64,000 nucleotides of DNA from Serratia plymuthica (GCF_018336935.1 NZ_CP068771.1:3472001-3536000), one strand, 5' to 3'. Counted from the first letter of the stretch, positions 29,816 through 39,533 are shown. Made by a program: numbers and translations. The notes: generated by a model not told the origin, from the letters alone.

Positions 29816-29950
29816 TCATCGAACAACCCAGGGCGTTATCGTCGCAGGCCATTTGCGTGCGGCCAGCGCACAGCCACCGGAGCGTACACAAAGTACGTGA
29901 GGATGGCGAGCACTGCCCAAGCGTAAAGGGGCAAGTAAGATAGCCCGATA
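29816..29950. repeat. Structured intergenic repeat inserted between dnaN and recF
   Basis: A GC-rich 135-bp block with several small perfect stems (GTGCG/CGCAC, CGTAC/GTACG) fills a junction that is tight in E. coli. It lacks the ERIC core and ERIC tips, so it may be another intergenic repeat family. That it is repeated elsewhere in the genome is inferred, since only one copy lies in this window. Confidence 0.4.
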
Positions 29951-29954
29951 ATTT

Positions 29955-31055
29955 CTACAGACGCATTGGCATGACGACGTAGGCTGCTGCCTGACTCGCA
30001 CCGTCTTCGATCTGCACGCTGGAAACCGAATCGGTCAACAGCAGACGCACATCTTCACACTTGAGCGCATTCAACACGTCCAGCACGTAACTGACGTTGA
30101 AACCGATTTCCATCTCGGTGCCATCGTAGCTGACATCGAGGATCTCTTCCGCTTCTTCCTGCTCAGGGTTGTTGGCGGTGATCTTGAGCTGGTTCTGGCT
30201 GACATACAGACGCACGCCGCGGAATTTTTCGTTCGACAAAATGGCCGCTCGGGCAAACGCCTGCTTGAGCAGATCGCAGCCGGCTTCCAGCGTTTTGTCC
30301 GGATTCTTCGGTAATACGCGGCGATAATCAGGGAAACGGCCGTCAACCAGCTTGGAGGTGAAGATAAAATCACCGACGTGAGCACGGATGTTATTGCTGC
30401 CGATCTGCAACTGCAACAACGTATCGCCACCGTCCAGCAGACGCACCAGCTCCATCACCCCTTTACGCGGCACGATCACCGAATGCGAAGGCAATTGCTG
30501 CCCGATAGGCATTGAACATACCGCCAGGCGGTGACCGTCGGTCGCCACGGTACGCAGTTCTTCACCTTCGGTTTCGAACAGCATGCCGTTTAAGTAGTAG
30601 CGTACGTCCTGATGCGCCATCGAGAACTGGGTGGCCTCAATCAGACGCTTCAACGTCGCCTGCGGCAGAGTAAATTCAACTTCGCTCTGCCAGTCGTCCA
30701 GGTTCGGGAAATCCGCCGCCGGCAACGTAGAGAGCGAGAAGCGGCTGCGGCCGGAACGCACCAACATACGTTCGCTTTCAAGCGTTACGGTGATCTCGGC
30801 CCCTTCGGGCAGACCACGGCAGATATCAAAGAATTTACGCGCGGGGACGGTAGTCGCGCCCGCTTCATGGGGTTGGGACAGGGCAACGCGCGCCACCATC
30901 TCCATCTCCAGATCGGTACCGGTCAGCAGCAGGGAGCCTTCCGTCACCTGCAGCAGCAGATTACCCAGAATTGGCAGCGTTGGGCGGCCGCCCAGCGGGC
31001 TGCTCACCTGTTGCAGCGGTTTTAGCAGATGCTCACGTTCAACGATAAATTTCAT
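29955..31055 (-). CDS. dnaN: DNA polymerase III beta sliding clamp
   Basis: A 366-residue processivity clamp. It begins MKFIVEREHLLKPLQQV and ends VVMPMRL, as in E. coli, and its three similar clamp domains of about 120 residues each are full length. It encircles DNA and tethers Pol III, Pol II/IV/V, ligase and MutS. The ATG lies four bases after the dnaA stop, so it is co-transcribed and probably coupled with dnaA. Confidence 0.98.
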   Translation of the reverse strand: MKFIVEREHLLKPLQQVSSPLGGRPTLPILGNLLLQVTEGSLLLTGTDLEMEMVARVALSQPHEAGATTVPARKFFDICRGLPEGAEITVTLESERMLVRSGRSRFSLSTLPAADFPNLDDWQSEVEFTLPQATLKRLIEATQFSMAHQDVRYYLNGMLFETEGEELRTVATDGHRLAVCSMPIGQQLPSHSVIVPRKGVMELVRLLDGGDTLLQLQIGSNNIRAHVGDFIFTSKLVDGRFPDYRRVLPKNPDKTLEAGCDLLKQAFARAAILSNEKFRGVRLYVSQNQLKITANNPEQEEAEEILDVSYDGTEMEIGFNVSYVLDVLNALKCEDVRLLLTDSVSSVQIEDGASQAAAYVVMPMRL

Positions 31056-31059
31056 AGCG

Positions 31060-32451
31060 CTAGGAAGATAATGTTCTGATTAAATTGGAGAAATCTTCTT
31101 TGATGTCGTGACTTTCCTCACGCAACTGCTCAATCTTCCGGCAGGCGTGCAACACCGTGGTATGGTCGCGGCCACCAAACGCATCGCCGATTTCTGGCAG
31201 GCTGTGGTTGGTGAGTTCTTTTGCCAGCGCCATCGCCATCTGGCGTGGACGGGCAACCGAACGCGAGCGCCGCTTGGACAGCAAATCCGCGACTTTAATT
31301 TTATAGTACTCCGCCACCGTCTTTTGAATATTGTCGATGGTGACCAGCTTTTCCTGCAGTGCCAACAGATCGCGCAGCGCTTCACGCACGAAATCAATGG
31401 TAATGGCACGGCCGGTAAAGTTTGCGTTGGCAATCACGCGGTTCAGCGCCCCTTCAAGCTCACGCACGTTGGAACGCAGGCGCTTGGCGATAAAGAACGC
31501 CACTTCGCCCGGCAGACGGATATCGTTCTCGTCGGCCTTTTTCATCAGGATCGCCACGCGGGTTTCCAGCTCCGGCGGTTCGATCGCTACCGTCAGACCC
31601 CAACCGAAGCGGGATTTGAGGCGATCCTCAACCCCGTTAATCTCTTTGGGATAACGATCCGAGGTCAGGATAATCTGCTGATTGCCTTCCAACAAGGCGT
31701 TAAAGGTATGGAAGAACTCTTCCTGCGAACGCTCTTTGTTGGCAAAAAATTGGATGTCATCGATCAGCAGCGCGTCGACCGAACGGTAGTAACGCTTAAA
31801 TTCTTCAATGGCATTGTTCTGCAAGGCTTTAACCATGTCCTGCACAAAGCGTTCAGAGTGCATATAGACCACTTTGGCGTTGGCCTTGCGCGCCATGATG
31901 CCGTTACCGACCGCATGCAACAGGTGAGTTTTACCCAGGCCGGTGCCGCCGTACAAAAACAGTGGGTTATAGGCGCCACCCGGGTTATCCGCCACCTGCC
32001 GAGCCGCCGCGCGCGCCAGCTGGTTGGATTTACCCTCAACAAAGTTATCAAAGGTGTGCTTTGGGTTAACGTTGGAGCGGTAAGAAAGTTCGGGCTGGGG
32101 CGCCGCGTTATCCCAGCTTGGCCGGGAAGGCGCCACGGCGCGCACCACCGGCGCGCTTGGTGCGCTGCGGCTTTCGGTGACGGTCTGGCTGATAATTTGG
32201 GTGAGCGGTTTGCTGCCGACTTCAAAACGCAGCAAAGGGACATCCGTACCGCAGAAGTCGTTCAGCAGGCCATTGATATTGTTTAAGTATTTGTCGCGAA
32301 CCCAATCCAGCACAAAGCGATTGGGCGCATAAAGCGCCAGGGTGTTGTCACTCAGTTCCGCCTGCAATGGGCGTATCCACATACTAAATTCTGTGGCAGG
32401 TAACTCATCCTGCAATCGGGCAAGACACTGCTGCCAAAGCGAAAGTGACAC
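31060..32451 (-). CDS. dnaA: Replication initiator DnaA
   Basis: Initiator ATPase that binds DnaA boxes and melts oriC. It has 463 residues. Domain I starts [17 protein letters not shown] and is followed by a short variable linker. The AAA+ domain has Walker [10 protein letters not shown] and Walker B LLIDDIQF. The domain IV HTH signature is [14 protein letters not shown]. The start is GTG 32451, the same GTG-TCA-CTT context as E. coli, with GGAG upstream; an earlier in-frame GTG at 32463 would bury that site. Upstream DnaA boxes suggest autoregulation, and dense GATC sites suggest SeqA control. Confidence 0.98.
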   Translation of the reverse strand: MSLSLWQQCLARLQDELPATEFSMWIRPLQAELSDNTLALYAPNRFVLDWVRDKYLNNINGLLNDFCGTDVPLLRFEVGSKPLTQIISQTVTESRSAPSAPVVRAVAPSRPSWDNAAPQPELSYRSNVNPKHTFDNFVEGKSNQLARAAARQVADNPGGAYNPLFLYGGTGLGKTHLLHAVGNGIMARKANAKVVYMHSERFVQDMVKALQNNAIEEFKRYYRSVDALLIDDIQFFANKERSQEEFFHTFNALLEGNQQIILTSDRYPKEINGVEDRLKSRFGWGLTVAIEPPELETRVAILMKKADENDIRLPGEVAFFIAKRLRSNVRELEGALNRVIANANFTGRAITIDFVREALRDLLALQEKLVTIDNIQKTVAEYYKIKVADLLSKRRSRSVARPRQMAMALAKELTNHSLPEIGDAFGGRDHTTVLHACRKIEQLREESHDIKEDFSNLIRTLSS

Positions 32452-32681
32452 GGCGGACTCCACTCGAACAAGATCAATAAAAGAAAAGAATCAGGCTAAT
32501 TTTTTATAACTCATGATTTTTGACACATACCCGGCATCGGCTGAACACCAGTGGGGTATGCGAACCGCCTTTCACGGTTTATGTCCCCCACGATCCCCGC
32601 TTGAGAGATCGCGATCGGAATGACGGATCATAGCGCAATCCGAGCAAGAGATCCTCCCCTTCATCACAGATTAGATCCATT

Positions 32682-32690
32682 TTATCCACA
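32682..32690. promoter_or_regulatory. DnaA box TTATCCACA
   Basis: A perfect match to the strongest DnaA box, about 230 bp upstream of dnaA, consistent with autorepression of dnaA. Confidence 0.85.
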
Positions 32691-32791
32691 GGCCCCGGCC
32701 TGCGGCGATCTTTTCGCCACCCACGTTAAATTACAGGCGAGATCCCGCCCGAGGAAGGGCATTTTTTACATTGTCAACCGGTTATACCCTG

Positions 32792-32800
32792 TTATCCACG
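32792..32800. promoter_or_regulatory. DnaA box-like TTATCCACG
   Basis: One mismatch from TTATCCACA in the dnaA-rpmH gap; probably a second, weaker DnaA site. Confidence 0.55.
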
Positions 32801-32816
32801 AAGGATCCTGGGTTTT

Positions 32817-32849
32817 AACCGCAAGGATCGCTCCGGGATCCTTGCGGTT
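32817..32849. repeat. 13-bp perfect-stem hairpin with a GATC in each arm
   Basis: AACCGCAAGGATC and its exact complement flank a 7-base loop, upstream of an rpmH promoter-like TATAAT at 32864-32869. Each arm carries a Dam site. There is no T tract on either strand, so a regulatory or cruciform role is as likely as termination. Confidence 0.6.
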
Positions 32850-33000
32850 TCCCCCCGAGTCCGTATAATATTCGCCCTACGTGTGATACCTGGTTCCTTA
32901 TGGTGAGTCATTAGCCAGACAGGATTCAGCTGTGACCACGAGCCATGACCGGATTTTACTCCGTATTGGCAGACAACCAGGTAGGCTAGCGCGATGTGAA

Positions 33001-33029
33001 TTGACTCAGGACTGTACAATTATTACAAT
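33001..33029 (+). promoter_or_regulatory. Sigma-70 promoter of rpmH-rnpA
   Basis: TTGACT, 17 bases, TACAAT: a near-consensus promoter about 100 bp before rpmH. A second candidate is TTGCGG-16-TATAAT at 32842-32869. Confidence 0.75.
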
Positions 33030-33120
33030 CCCGCCTCTTTATATATTGCGATTGAGGCGTCGGTAGCTTTCACGCCGAGTAGCCAAACGCATTTGACTTA
33101 TTGTCCTTATTTAAGTTTAG

Positions 33121-33273
<153 letters not shown>

Positions 33274-33291
33274 TAAAAGCTAACCCGCTGA

Positions 33292-33651
33292 GTGGTTAAG
33301 CTCGCTTTTCCCAGGGAGTTACGTTTGTTAACTCCCACTCATTTCACTTTCGTCTTCCAGCAGCCACAACGGGCTGGCACGCCGCAAATCACCATCCTCG
33401 GCCGCCTGAACCAGCTGGGGCATCCCCGCATCGGTCTTACCGTCGCCAAAAAACACGTCAAACGCGCGCATGAACGCAACCGGATCAAACGCCTTACCCG
33501 CGAGAGCTTCCGTTTACGTCAGCACGAGTTACCGGCGATGGATTTTGTCGTGGTGGCCAAAAAAGGGATAGCGGATTTGGATAACCGCGCGTTGACGGAA
33601 GCTTTGGAAAAATTATGGCGTCGCCACTGTCGCCAGGCTCCCGCATCCTGA
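33292..33651 (+). CDS. rnpA: Ribonuclease P protein component
   Basis: A 119-residue basic protein that helps the RNase P RNA bind pre-tRNA and mature its 5' end. The RNR motif [18 protein letters not shown] is visible near residues 60-77. The start is GTG 33292, giving [15 protein letters not shown] as in E. coli. The last 37 bases overlap yidD. Confidence 0.97.
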   Translation: MVKLAFPRELRLLTPTHFTFVFQQPQRAGTPQITILGRLNQLGHPRIGLTVAKKHVKRAHERNRIKRLTRESFRLRQHELPAMDFVVVAKKGIADLDNRALTEALEKLWRRHCRQAPAS

Positions 33652-33872
33652 TCGGGCTGGTGCGGGCTTACCAGCTCGTCATCAGTCCGCTGCTTGGGCC
33701 TCGTTGTCGCTTCCAGCCGACATGCTCTCATTACGCAATTGAGGCATTAAGCAGGTTTGGCATGATAAAAGGCAGTTGGTTAGCATTGAAACGCGTATTA
33801 AAATGCCACCCCTTGAACCCAGGTGGCGATGATCCCGTGCCGCCGAAAACCGACGATAACAGAGAACACTAA
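33615..33872 (+). CDS. yidD: Membrane protein insertion efficiency factor YidD
   Basis: An 85-residue protein of the YidD (UPF0161) family that helps YidC-dependent membrane insertion. An N-terminal amphipathic/hydrophobic helix ([16 protein letters not shown]) is followed by the conserved cysteines [11 protein letters not shown] and a later Cys-His-Pro (KCHPLNPGG). The ATG lies inside the end of rnpA, a conserved overlap. Two bases separate it from yidC. Confidence 0.96.
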   Translation: MASPLSPGSRILIGLVRAYQLVISPLLGPRCRFQPTCSHYAIEALSRFGMIKGSWLALKRVLKCHPLNPGGDDPVPPKTDDNREH

Positions 33873-33874
33873 CG

Positions 33875-35512
33875 ATGGATTCGCAACGCAATCTTTTCCT
33901 CATCGCTCTGCTGTTCGTGTCTTTCATGATCTGGCAAGCCTGGCAAACGGACAACGCTCCGCAACCAGCCGCCCAGACCACGCAACAGACTTCGAACACA
34001 GCTACCGGTGATGCTGCAAGCCAGGCTGTGCCAGCCAGTGGCCAGGGTAAACTGATTACCGTTAACACTGATGTGCTGTCGCTGACCATCAACACGCGTG
34101 GTGGTGATATCGAGCAGGCTAAACTGTTGGCCTACCCGGATACCCTGGGTTCATCGACTCCATTCCAACTGCTGGAAAACACCCCGTCATTTGTTTATCA
34201 GGCGCAAAGCGGCCTGACCGGCAGAAACGGCCCGGATAACCCGGCAAACGGCGAACGTCCTCTGTTCCAGGCGGCGCAGGACAGCTACACCCTGCCGGAA
34301 GGCCAGGATGAGTTGCGCATTCCGCTGACCTTTACCGGCAAAGACGGTGCGGTTTACACCAAGACTTTCGTGCTCAAGCGTAACCATTACGCGGTTGGCG
34401 TTGACTACAACGTCGACAACAAAAGCACCGCTCCGCTGGAGCTGACCCTGTTCGGCCAACTGAAGCAGACGACAGAGCTGCCTAAGCACCGCGACACCGG
34501 CAGCAATAACTTCGCTCTGCACACCTTCCGTGGCGCGGCGTACTCTTCCAGCGAAGACAAGTATCAGAAATACGCGTTCGACAAGGACGAGAACCTGAAT
34601 GTCACCACTCAGGGCGGTTGGGTTGCGATGCTGCAACAGTACTTCGCCACCGCGTGGGTGCCGGCAACTCAGGGCAGCAATACCTTCTATACCGCTAAAC
34701 CTGGCGACAACCTGTCCACCATCGGCTTCAAATCGACTCCGGTAGTCGTGCAGCCTGGCGCGCAGCAGCAGCTGAATGCCACCCTGTGGGTTGGTCCGGA
34801 GCTGCAGGATCAGATGGCCCAACTGGCGCCGCATCTGGACCTGACCGTGGACTACGGTTGGTTGTGGTTCATCTCCCAGCCGCTGTTCAAACTGCTGAAG
34901 TTCATCCACGGCTTCATCGGTAACTGGGGCTTCTCGATTATCATCATTACCTTCATCGTGCGCGGCATCATGTACCCGCTGACCAAAGCGCAGTACACCT
35001 CGATGGCGAAAATGCGCATGCTGCAGCCAAAACTGCAGGCGATGCGTGAGCGTATCGGTGATGACAAACAGCGCATGAGTCAGGAAATGATGGCGCTGTA
35101 CAAGTCCGAGAAAGTGAACCCGTTGGGAGGTTGTCTGCCGCTGGTTATCCAGATGCCAATCTTCCTGGCGCTGTACTACATGTTGATGGGCTCGGTTGAG
35201 CTGCGCCATGCGCCGTTCGCCCTGTGGATCCATGACCTGTCGGCGCAAGACCCGTACTACATTCTGCCAATCCTGATGGGCGTGACGATGTTCTTCATCC
35301 AGAAGATGTCGCCAACCACAGTGACTGACCCGATGCAGCAGAAAATCATGACCTTTATGCCGGTGATCTTCACAGTGTTCTTCCTGTGGTTCCCGTCAGG
35401 TCTGGTGCTGTACTACATCGTCAGTAACCTGGTGACCATCCTCCAGCAGCAGCTGATTTACCGCGGCCTGGAAAAACGTGGCTTACACAGCCGCGACAAG
35501 AAAAAGACCTAA
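33875..35512 (+). CDS. yidC: Membrane protein insertase YidC
   Basis: A 545-residue Oxa1-family insertase of the inner membrane that works alone or with SecYEG. The N-terminal helix ([17 protein letters not shown]) is followed by a large periplasmic beta domain (about residues 55-340). Five C-terminal helices carry the conserved insertase core ([41 protein letters not shown]), and the tail is Lys-rich. E. coli YidC has 548 residues. Two bases follow yidD. A two-hairpin region ends the transcript. Confidence 0.98.
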   Translation: MDSQRNLFLIALLFVSFMIWQAWQTDNAPQPAAQTTQQTSNTATGDAASQAVPASGQGKLITVNTDVLSLTINTRGGDIEQAKLLAYPDTLGSSTPFQLLENTPSFVYQAQSGLTGRNGPDNPANGERPLFQAAQDSYTLPEGQDELRIPLTFTGKDGAVYTKTFVLKRNHYAVGVDYNVDNKSTAPLELTLFGQLKQTTELPKHRDTGSNNFALHTFRGAAYSSSEDKYQKYAFDKDENLNVTTQGGWVAMLQQYFATAWVPATQGSNTFYTAKPGDNLSTIGFKSTPVVVQPGAQQQLNATLWVGPELQDQMAQLAPHLDLTVDYGWLWFISQPLFKLLKFIHGFIGNWGFSIIIITFIVRGIMYPLTKAQYTSMAKMRMLQPKLQAMRERIGDDKQRMSQEMMALYKSEKVNPLGGCLPLVIQMPIFLALYYMLMGSVELRHAPFALWIHDLSAQDPYYILPILMGVTMFFIQKMSPTTVTDPMQQKIMTFMPVIFTVFFLWFPSGLVLYYIVSNLVTILQQQLIYRGLEKRGLHSRDKKKT

Positions 35513-35523
35513 GCGTATCGTAG

Positions 35524-35585
35524 GGGTTCGGCACGCCGAACCCTTGCAGCGAAAGATAAGAGGCGGTCATTTAGACCGCCTTTTT
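35524..35585 (+). terminator. Two-hairpin terminator after yidC
   Basis: A first hairpin (GGGTTCGGC/GCCGAACCC, 35524-35543) is followed by a classical terminator, GGCGGTC-ATTTA-GACCGCC plus TTTTT (35562-35585). Confidence 0.88.
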
Positions 35586-35609
35586 GCATATTGAATTGTC
35601 AGAGCCGCG

Positions 35610-35736
35610 TTACCCGACAGCATTCAAGCTTGCAGGTAGGCGGCGACTGAACGCGTCCCCGAGAGCCTGGTAAGCCAGGTGACCGGGGTAAGAGAAGGCA
35701 GCCAACACCGCTGCAACTTGAAGGATAAAGGGTATA
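35610..35736. repeat. ERIC element (127 bp) abutting the mnmE start codon
   Basis: TTACCCGACAGCATTCAAGC at the left and CTTGAAGGATAAAGGGTATA at the right are ERIC ends. The middle has the diverged core (CCGAGAGCC...GGTGACCGGGGTAAG). The length is exactly 127 bp, and its last base is the A of the mnmE ATG. Confidence 0.82.
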
Positions 35737-37103
35737 TGAGCAGCACTACCGATACCATCGTAGCCCAAGCCACCCCGCCGGGACGCGGCGGCGTCGGCAT
35801 TCTGCGTATTTCCGGCCGTGGCGCAAAAGACGCCGCCCAGGCCCTGCTTGGCAAATTGCCGAAGCCACGATACGCCGATTATCTGCCGTTCCGCGACGCC
35901 GAAGGCGCCACCTTGGATCAGGGCATCGCTCTGTGGTTCCCCGGCCCAAACTCGTTTACCGGTGAAGACGTGCTGGAATTGCAAGGCCACGGCGGGCCGG
36001 TAATCCTCGATCTGCTGCTGAAACGCGTTCTGGCGCTGCCCGGTGTGCGCATCGCGCGGCCCGGCGAGTTCTCCGAGCGCGCCTTCCTCAACGACAAACT
36101 CGATCTGGCGCAGGCGGAAGCCATTGCCGATCTGATCGACGCCAGCTCCGAGCAGGCGGCGCGTTCCGCAATGAACTCATTGCAGGGGGCGTTTTCCCTC
36201 CGCATCCACCAGCTTGTGGAAGCACTCACTCACCTGCGAATCTACGTGGAAGCGGCGATCGACTTCCCCGATGAAGAAATCGACTTCCTGTCTGACGGTA
36301 AAATCGAAGCGCAGCTCAACGGCGTGATGGCCGATCTGGATAACGTACGTGCCGAGGCACGTCAGGGCAGCCTGCTGCGCGAAGGGATGAAGGTGGTGAT
36401 CGCCGGGCGGCCAAATGCCGGTAAATCAAGCCTGCTCAATGCGTTAGCCGGCCGCGATGCGGCGATCGTCACCGACATTGCCGGCACCACCCGCGACGTG
36501 CTGCGCGAGCATATTCACATCGACGGTATGCCGCTGCACATCATCGACACCGCCGGCCTGCGTGAAGCCAGCGACGAAGTGGAGCGCATCGGCATCGAAC
36601 GTGCGTGGAACGAGATTGAACAGGCAGACCGCGTGCTGTTTATGGTTGACGGCACCACCACCGCCGCGACCGAACCGGCAGAGATTTGGCCAGAGTTTAT
36701 GGCACGCCTGCCACACAGCCTGCCGATCACCGTGGTGCGCAACAAAGCCGATATCACCGGTGAAACGCTGGGCATGACAGAAGTGAATGGTCACTCACTT
36801 ATTCGCCTCTCGGCGCGCACCGGCGAAGGCATCGACCTGCTGCGTGATCATTTGAAACAGAGCATGGGTTTCACCAGCAATATGGAAGGCGGCTTCCTGG
36901 CGCGCCGTCGCCACCTGCAGGCGCTTGAACAAGCGGCCCAGCATCTGGTCGAGGGCAAAGAGCAGTTAGTGAGCGCTTACGCGGGGGAGTTGCTGGCCGA
37001 AGAATTGCGTCTGGCGCAGCAAGCGCTGAGTGAAATCACCGGCGAATTTACCTCAGATGACCTGCTGGGGCGCATTTTCTCCAGCTTCTGCATCGGAAAA
37101 TAA
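35736..37103 (+). CDS. mnmE: tRNA-modifying GTPase MnmE (TrmE)
   Basis: A 455-residue GTPase that, with MnmG, installs the aminomethyl-type group on wobble uridine 34 of tRNAs. The N-terminal formyl-THF-binding domain ([20 protein letters not shown]) and helical domain surround the G domain: [26 protein letters not shown]. It ends in the catalytic CIGK. ATG 35736 gives the family N-terminus. The ribosome site AAGGA (35721-35725) lies inside an ERIC element. Its partner mnmG is at the right end of the window. Confidence 0.97.
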   Translation: MSSTTDTIVAQATPPGRGGVGILRISGRGAKDAAQALLGKLPKPRYADYLPFRDAEGATLDQGIALWFPGPNSFTGEDVLELQGHGGPVILDLLLKRVLALPGVRIARPGEFSERAFLNDKLDLAQAEAIADLIDASSEQAARSAMNSLQGAFSLRIHQLVEALTHLRIYVEAAIDFPDEEIDFLSDGKIEAQLNGVMADLDNVRAEARQGSLLREGMKVVIAGRPNAGKSSLLNALAGRDAAIVTDIAGTTRDVLREHIHIDGMPLHIIDTAGLREASDEVERIGIERAWNEIEQADRVLFMVDGTTTAATEPAEIWPEFMARLPHSLPITVVRNKADITGETLGMTEVNGHSLIRLSARTGEGIDLLRDHLKQSMGFTSNMEGGFLARRRHLQALEQAAQHLVEGKEQLVSAYAGELLAEELRLAQQALSEITGEFTSDDLLGRIFSSFCIGK

Positions 37104-37109
37104 TCGGCA

Positions 37110-37133
37110 GCGGGTGCTGGAAACGGCACCCGC
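37110..37133 (+). terminator. Hairpin after mnmE
   Basis: GCGGGTGC/GCACCCGC, an 8-bp perfect stem with an 8-base loop, lies six bases after the mnmE stop. No T tract follows. Confidence 0.55.
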
Positions 37134-37222
37134 ATCCCCCCATCCCTTCGCCGTTTCCCCTTTGTCCGCCCAAATTAGCCTAAGCTTATCTCAGCGATTT
37201 TTGCCGGGAGACATAAGCATAA

Positions 37223-38536
37223 ATGAACAACCCATTGGATTTACTGGGCGTCGGCCTGGGGCCATTCAATCTCAGCCTGGCGGCCATGGCCTTTGAAAGC
37301 GGTGAGGTGAAGTATGCCTTTCTCGATCGCAACGCCAGCTTTCGCTGGCACCCCGGCATGTTGCTACCCTCGGCTTATATGCAGACTTACGTGCTGCAGG
37401 ACTTAGTGACCGCCGTTGCACCGCGCAGCCAGTTTTCATTTATCAATTATCTGGTCGAGCAGAAAAAAATTTACCGCTTTCTGATCACCGAGCAGCAAAT
37501 TATCAGCCGTGAAGAGTTTTCGGACTACTTAAGTTGGGCCTGCGATAGATTAGATGGGCTACAGTTTTCGCAGTCGGTAGAAAGCATTGATTTTGACGAT
37601 GACCAGCAGCTGTTTGAAGTCCGTACCCTCAACCAAACCCTGTGGGCAAAAAACATCTGTCTGGGCACCGGCCACGACCCCTGGATCCCCGATGAGTTCT
37701 ACCCGGCTCTGGGGGAAAATTGCCTGCATGCCGCAGAGATCGCCCTCCGCAATCCGGATCTTACCGGCAAACGGGTTATGGTGGTGGGAGGCGGCCAAAG
37801 CGGCGCCGACATTTTCCTCAATGCGCTGCGCGGGCATTGGGGAAAACCGGCGCAGCTGGACTGGCTTTCCCGCCGGCCCAACTTCCAACCTCTGGATGAA
37901 TCCGCCTTCACCAATGAGTACTTCACCCCGGAATACGTCGATTATTTCTATACGCTGCCGCAAGATATCCGCGAGCGGGAAATCAAGGCGCAGAAGCTGC
38001 CCGCCGACGGCATCAGCAACCATACGCTGCGTACTCTGTATCGCGAGCTGTACATGCGTTTTGACGTAATGCATCAGACCCGTAACGTACGCCTGTTGCC
38101 GCATCGAACGCTGTTGGCGATAGAGCCAACGGGAAAAGATTTCCAGTTGCGTGCCCGGCATGGCCTGGAAAATCGTCAGGAAGGATTCAATGCCGATATG
38201 GTCATCTTAGCGACCGGCTACCGTCCTTCGCTGCCTTCCTGCCTGAAACCGCTGTTGCCGCGTATCCCCTTCGACAATCAACAGCACCTGCCGCTGTTAC
38301 CGGATTTTAACCTTGAGTGGCAAGGGCCGGAGCGGAACCGGATTTATGCGGTGAATGCCGGTATCCACAGCCACGGCAGCGCTGAAGGCGGCCTGAGCCT
38401 GATGGCCTGGCGCTCTGCCCGCATCCTCAATCATTTGCTCGGCAAACCGCATTTTGATCTGACGCCCAACGCCTCGCTGATACAATGGTGGAGTGACGCG
38501 GCACCGGACAATGACATTCAAAAAACGGATAAATAG
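37223..38536 (+). CDS. Siderophore-type lysine/ornithine/diamine N-hydroxylase
   Basis: A 437-residue flavin N-monooxygenase of the IucD/PvdA/AlcA family, which hydroxylates the side-chain amine of lysine, ornithine or a diamine as the first step to hydroxamate siderophores. FAD binding is seen at GVGLGPFNLSLA (residue ~10), NADPH binding at VVGGGQSGADIFLNAL (~190), and the family ATGYRPS near residue 330. No siderophore synthetase, receptor or convincing Fur box lies nearby, so its pathway partners must be elsewhere or absent. Only a yieE-type gene follows, 96 bp downstream. Its amine substrate is unknown. Confidence 0.86.
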   Translation: MNNPLDLLGVGLGPFNLSLAAMAFESGEVKYAFLDRNASFRWHPGMLLPSAYMQTYVLQDLVTAVAPRSQFSFINYLVEQKKIYRFLITEQQIISREEFSDYLSWACDRLDGLQFSQSVESIDFDDDQQLFEVRTLNQTLWAKNICLGTGHDPWIPDEFYPALGENCLHAAEIALRNPDLTGKRVMVVGGGQSGADIFLNALRGHWGKPAQLDWLSRRPNFQPLDESAFTNEYFTPEYVDYFYTLPQDIREREIKAQKLPADGISNHTLRTLYRELYMRFDVMHQTRNVRLLPHRTLLAIEPTGKDFQLRARHGLENRQEGFNADMVILATGYRPSLPSCLKPLLPRIPFDNQQHLPLLPDFNLEWQGPERNRIYAVNAGIHSHGSAEGGLSLMAWRSARILNHLLGKPHFDLTPNASLIQWWSDAAPDNDIQKTDK

Positions 38537-38632
38537 GATAAACCTCATACTGTTTTTTAATGATAAATCCGCGACTTATGCTTAATCTAACACTCCAGCG
38601 TTATCAGAGACCTCTCTGTCATGGAGTGAACA

Positions 38633-39358
38633 ATGGCGTGTCATTTTGCCCGATGGATCCCCGCTAGCGCCGCCCTGGATACCCACAGATTATCCGTCGA
38701 GGTGTTGACCGCGACCGCGGCTTTTTCCGCTAAACGCCGCCAGCGTTTCCTTCAGGGACGCATCCTGCTCGCCGAGATGATGTTTTATCTTTATGGCCTG
38801 CCGACACTGCCACAGATAGCCACTACCCCCACCGGACGCCCCTGTTTTGCCGACCACCATCTGCCTGATTTCAGCCTGGCCTATGCCAGCGATACGGTAG
38901 GCGTCCTGCTCAGCAATGAAGGCAAGGTAGGGCTGGATATAGAGGTCATGCGCGCGCGCGGCGGTCAGCAAAAAAAACTGCAACACCAATATCAGTCACC
39001 GGCAGAGACCGCCTGGATCAGCGCACAATACGATCGGCTGGAAGCGGAAACCCAGCTGTGGAGCATTCGTCAGAGCGTGTTGAAACTTTCCGGTCTGGGA
39101 AATAGCGGGCAATCAACGCTGCTGCTGCATCCTTTTTCCGGCCATCTTCGCTCCAGCGCCACGCCCCAGGTTCAGGTGATGAGCGATGCCGACGAGTACC
39201 TGAGCTGGGCCTGCGCACATGAATCCAGCCTTGACCGGCTAATGTGCTGGCAGTACGAAGAGCACAAAGGTCTGCAGAAGTACGGCGAGATTTCATCTCG
39301 CACCCCCGCCATCTCCACCCGCTTTGTAAAGCTGACCAGCCTGACCCATCACCGCTGA
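38633..39358 (+). CDS. yieE: YieE-type divergent 4'-phosphopantetheinyl transferase family protein
   Basis: A 241-residue protein resembling E. coli YieE and the Sfp/EntD superfamily. The first signature is present as GLDIE (metal-binding Asp and Glu). The second, usually W-x-x-KE-A/S-x-x-K, reads WSIRQSVLK, so the metal-contact Glu is Gln. E. coli YieE appears similarly altered, so this marks the subfamily and is not a local mutation. It would activate carrier proteins if functional. It is followed by yieF as in E. coli. Activity is uncertain. Confidence 0.8.
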   Translation: MACHFARWIPASAALDTHRLSVEVLTATAAFSAKRRQRFLQGRILLAEMMFYLYGLPTLPQIATTPTGRPCFADHHLPDFSLAYASDTVGVLLSNEGKVGLDIEVMRARGGQQKKLQHQYQSPAETAWISAQYDRLEAETQLWSIRQSVLKLSGLGNSGQSTLLLHPFSGHLRSSATPQVQVMSDADEYLSWACAHESSLDRLMCWQYEEHKGLQKYGEISSRTPAISTRFVKLTSLTHHR

Positions 39359-39442
39359 CATCGACGGTTTATGGCGAAGAAGGCAAGATAAAACTTTCTT
39401 TAACCTATTAATTTCTGAATAAAATTGTAAAGGCAGGCAAAT

Positions 39443-39505
39443 ATGCAGAAATTGGCTATTTTCACCGCCATGTTTGGCCTACTATCGGCAGGTGTTCTAA
39501 GCTGA
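39443..39505 (+). CDS. Possible 20-residue hydrophobic peptide or signal-peptide remnant
   Basis: A short frame reads MQKLAIFTAMFGLLSAGVLS and stops. It has a positive start, a hydrophobic core and a small-residue end, like a signal peptide without its protein. AGGCAGG lies upstream. It lies in the 175-bp gap before yieF and could be a small membrane peptide, a leader or chance. Confidence 0.25.
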   Translation: MQKLAIFTAMFGLLSAGVLS

Positions 39506-39533
39506 ATCTGTTCATTCGAAAGGGAGAATCACC

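Noticed and set aside
37160..37222. Fur box before the siderophore-type hydroxylase
   Set aside because: The best segment (GATAAGCTTAGGCTAATTT on the minus strand) matches only about half of the 19-bp consensus.
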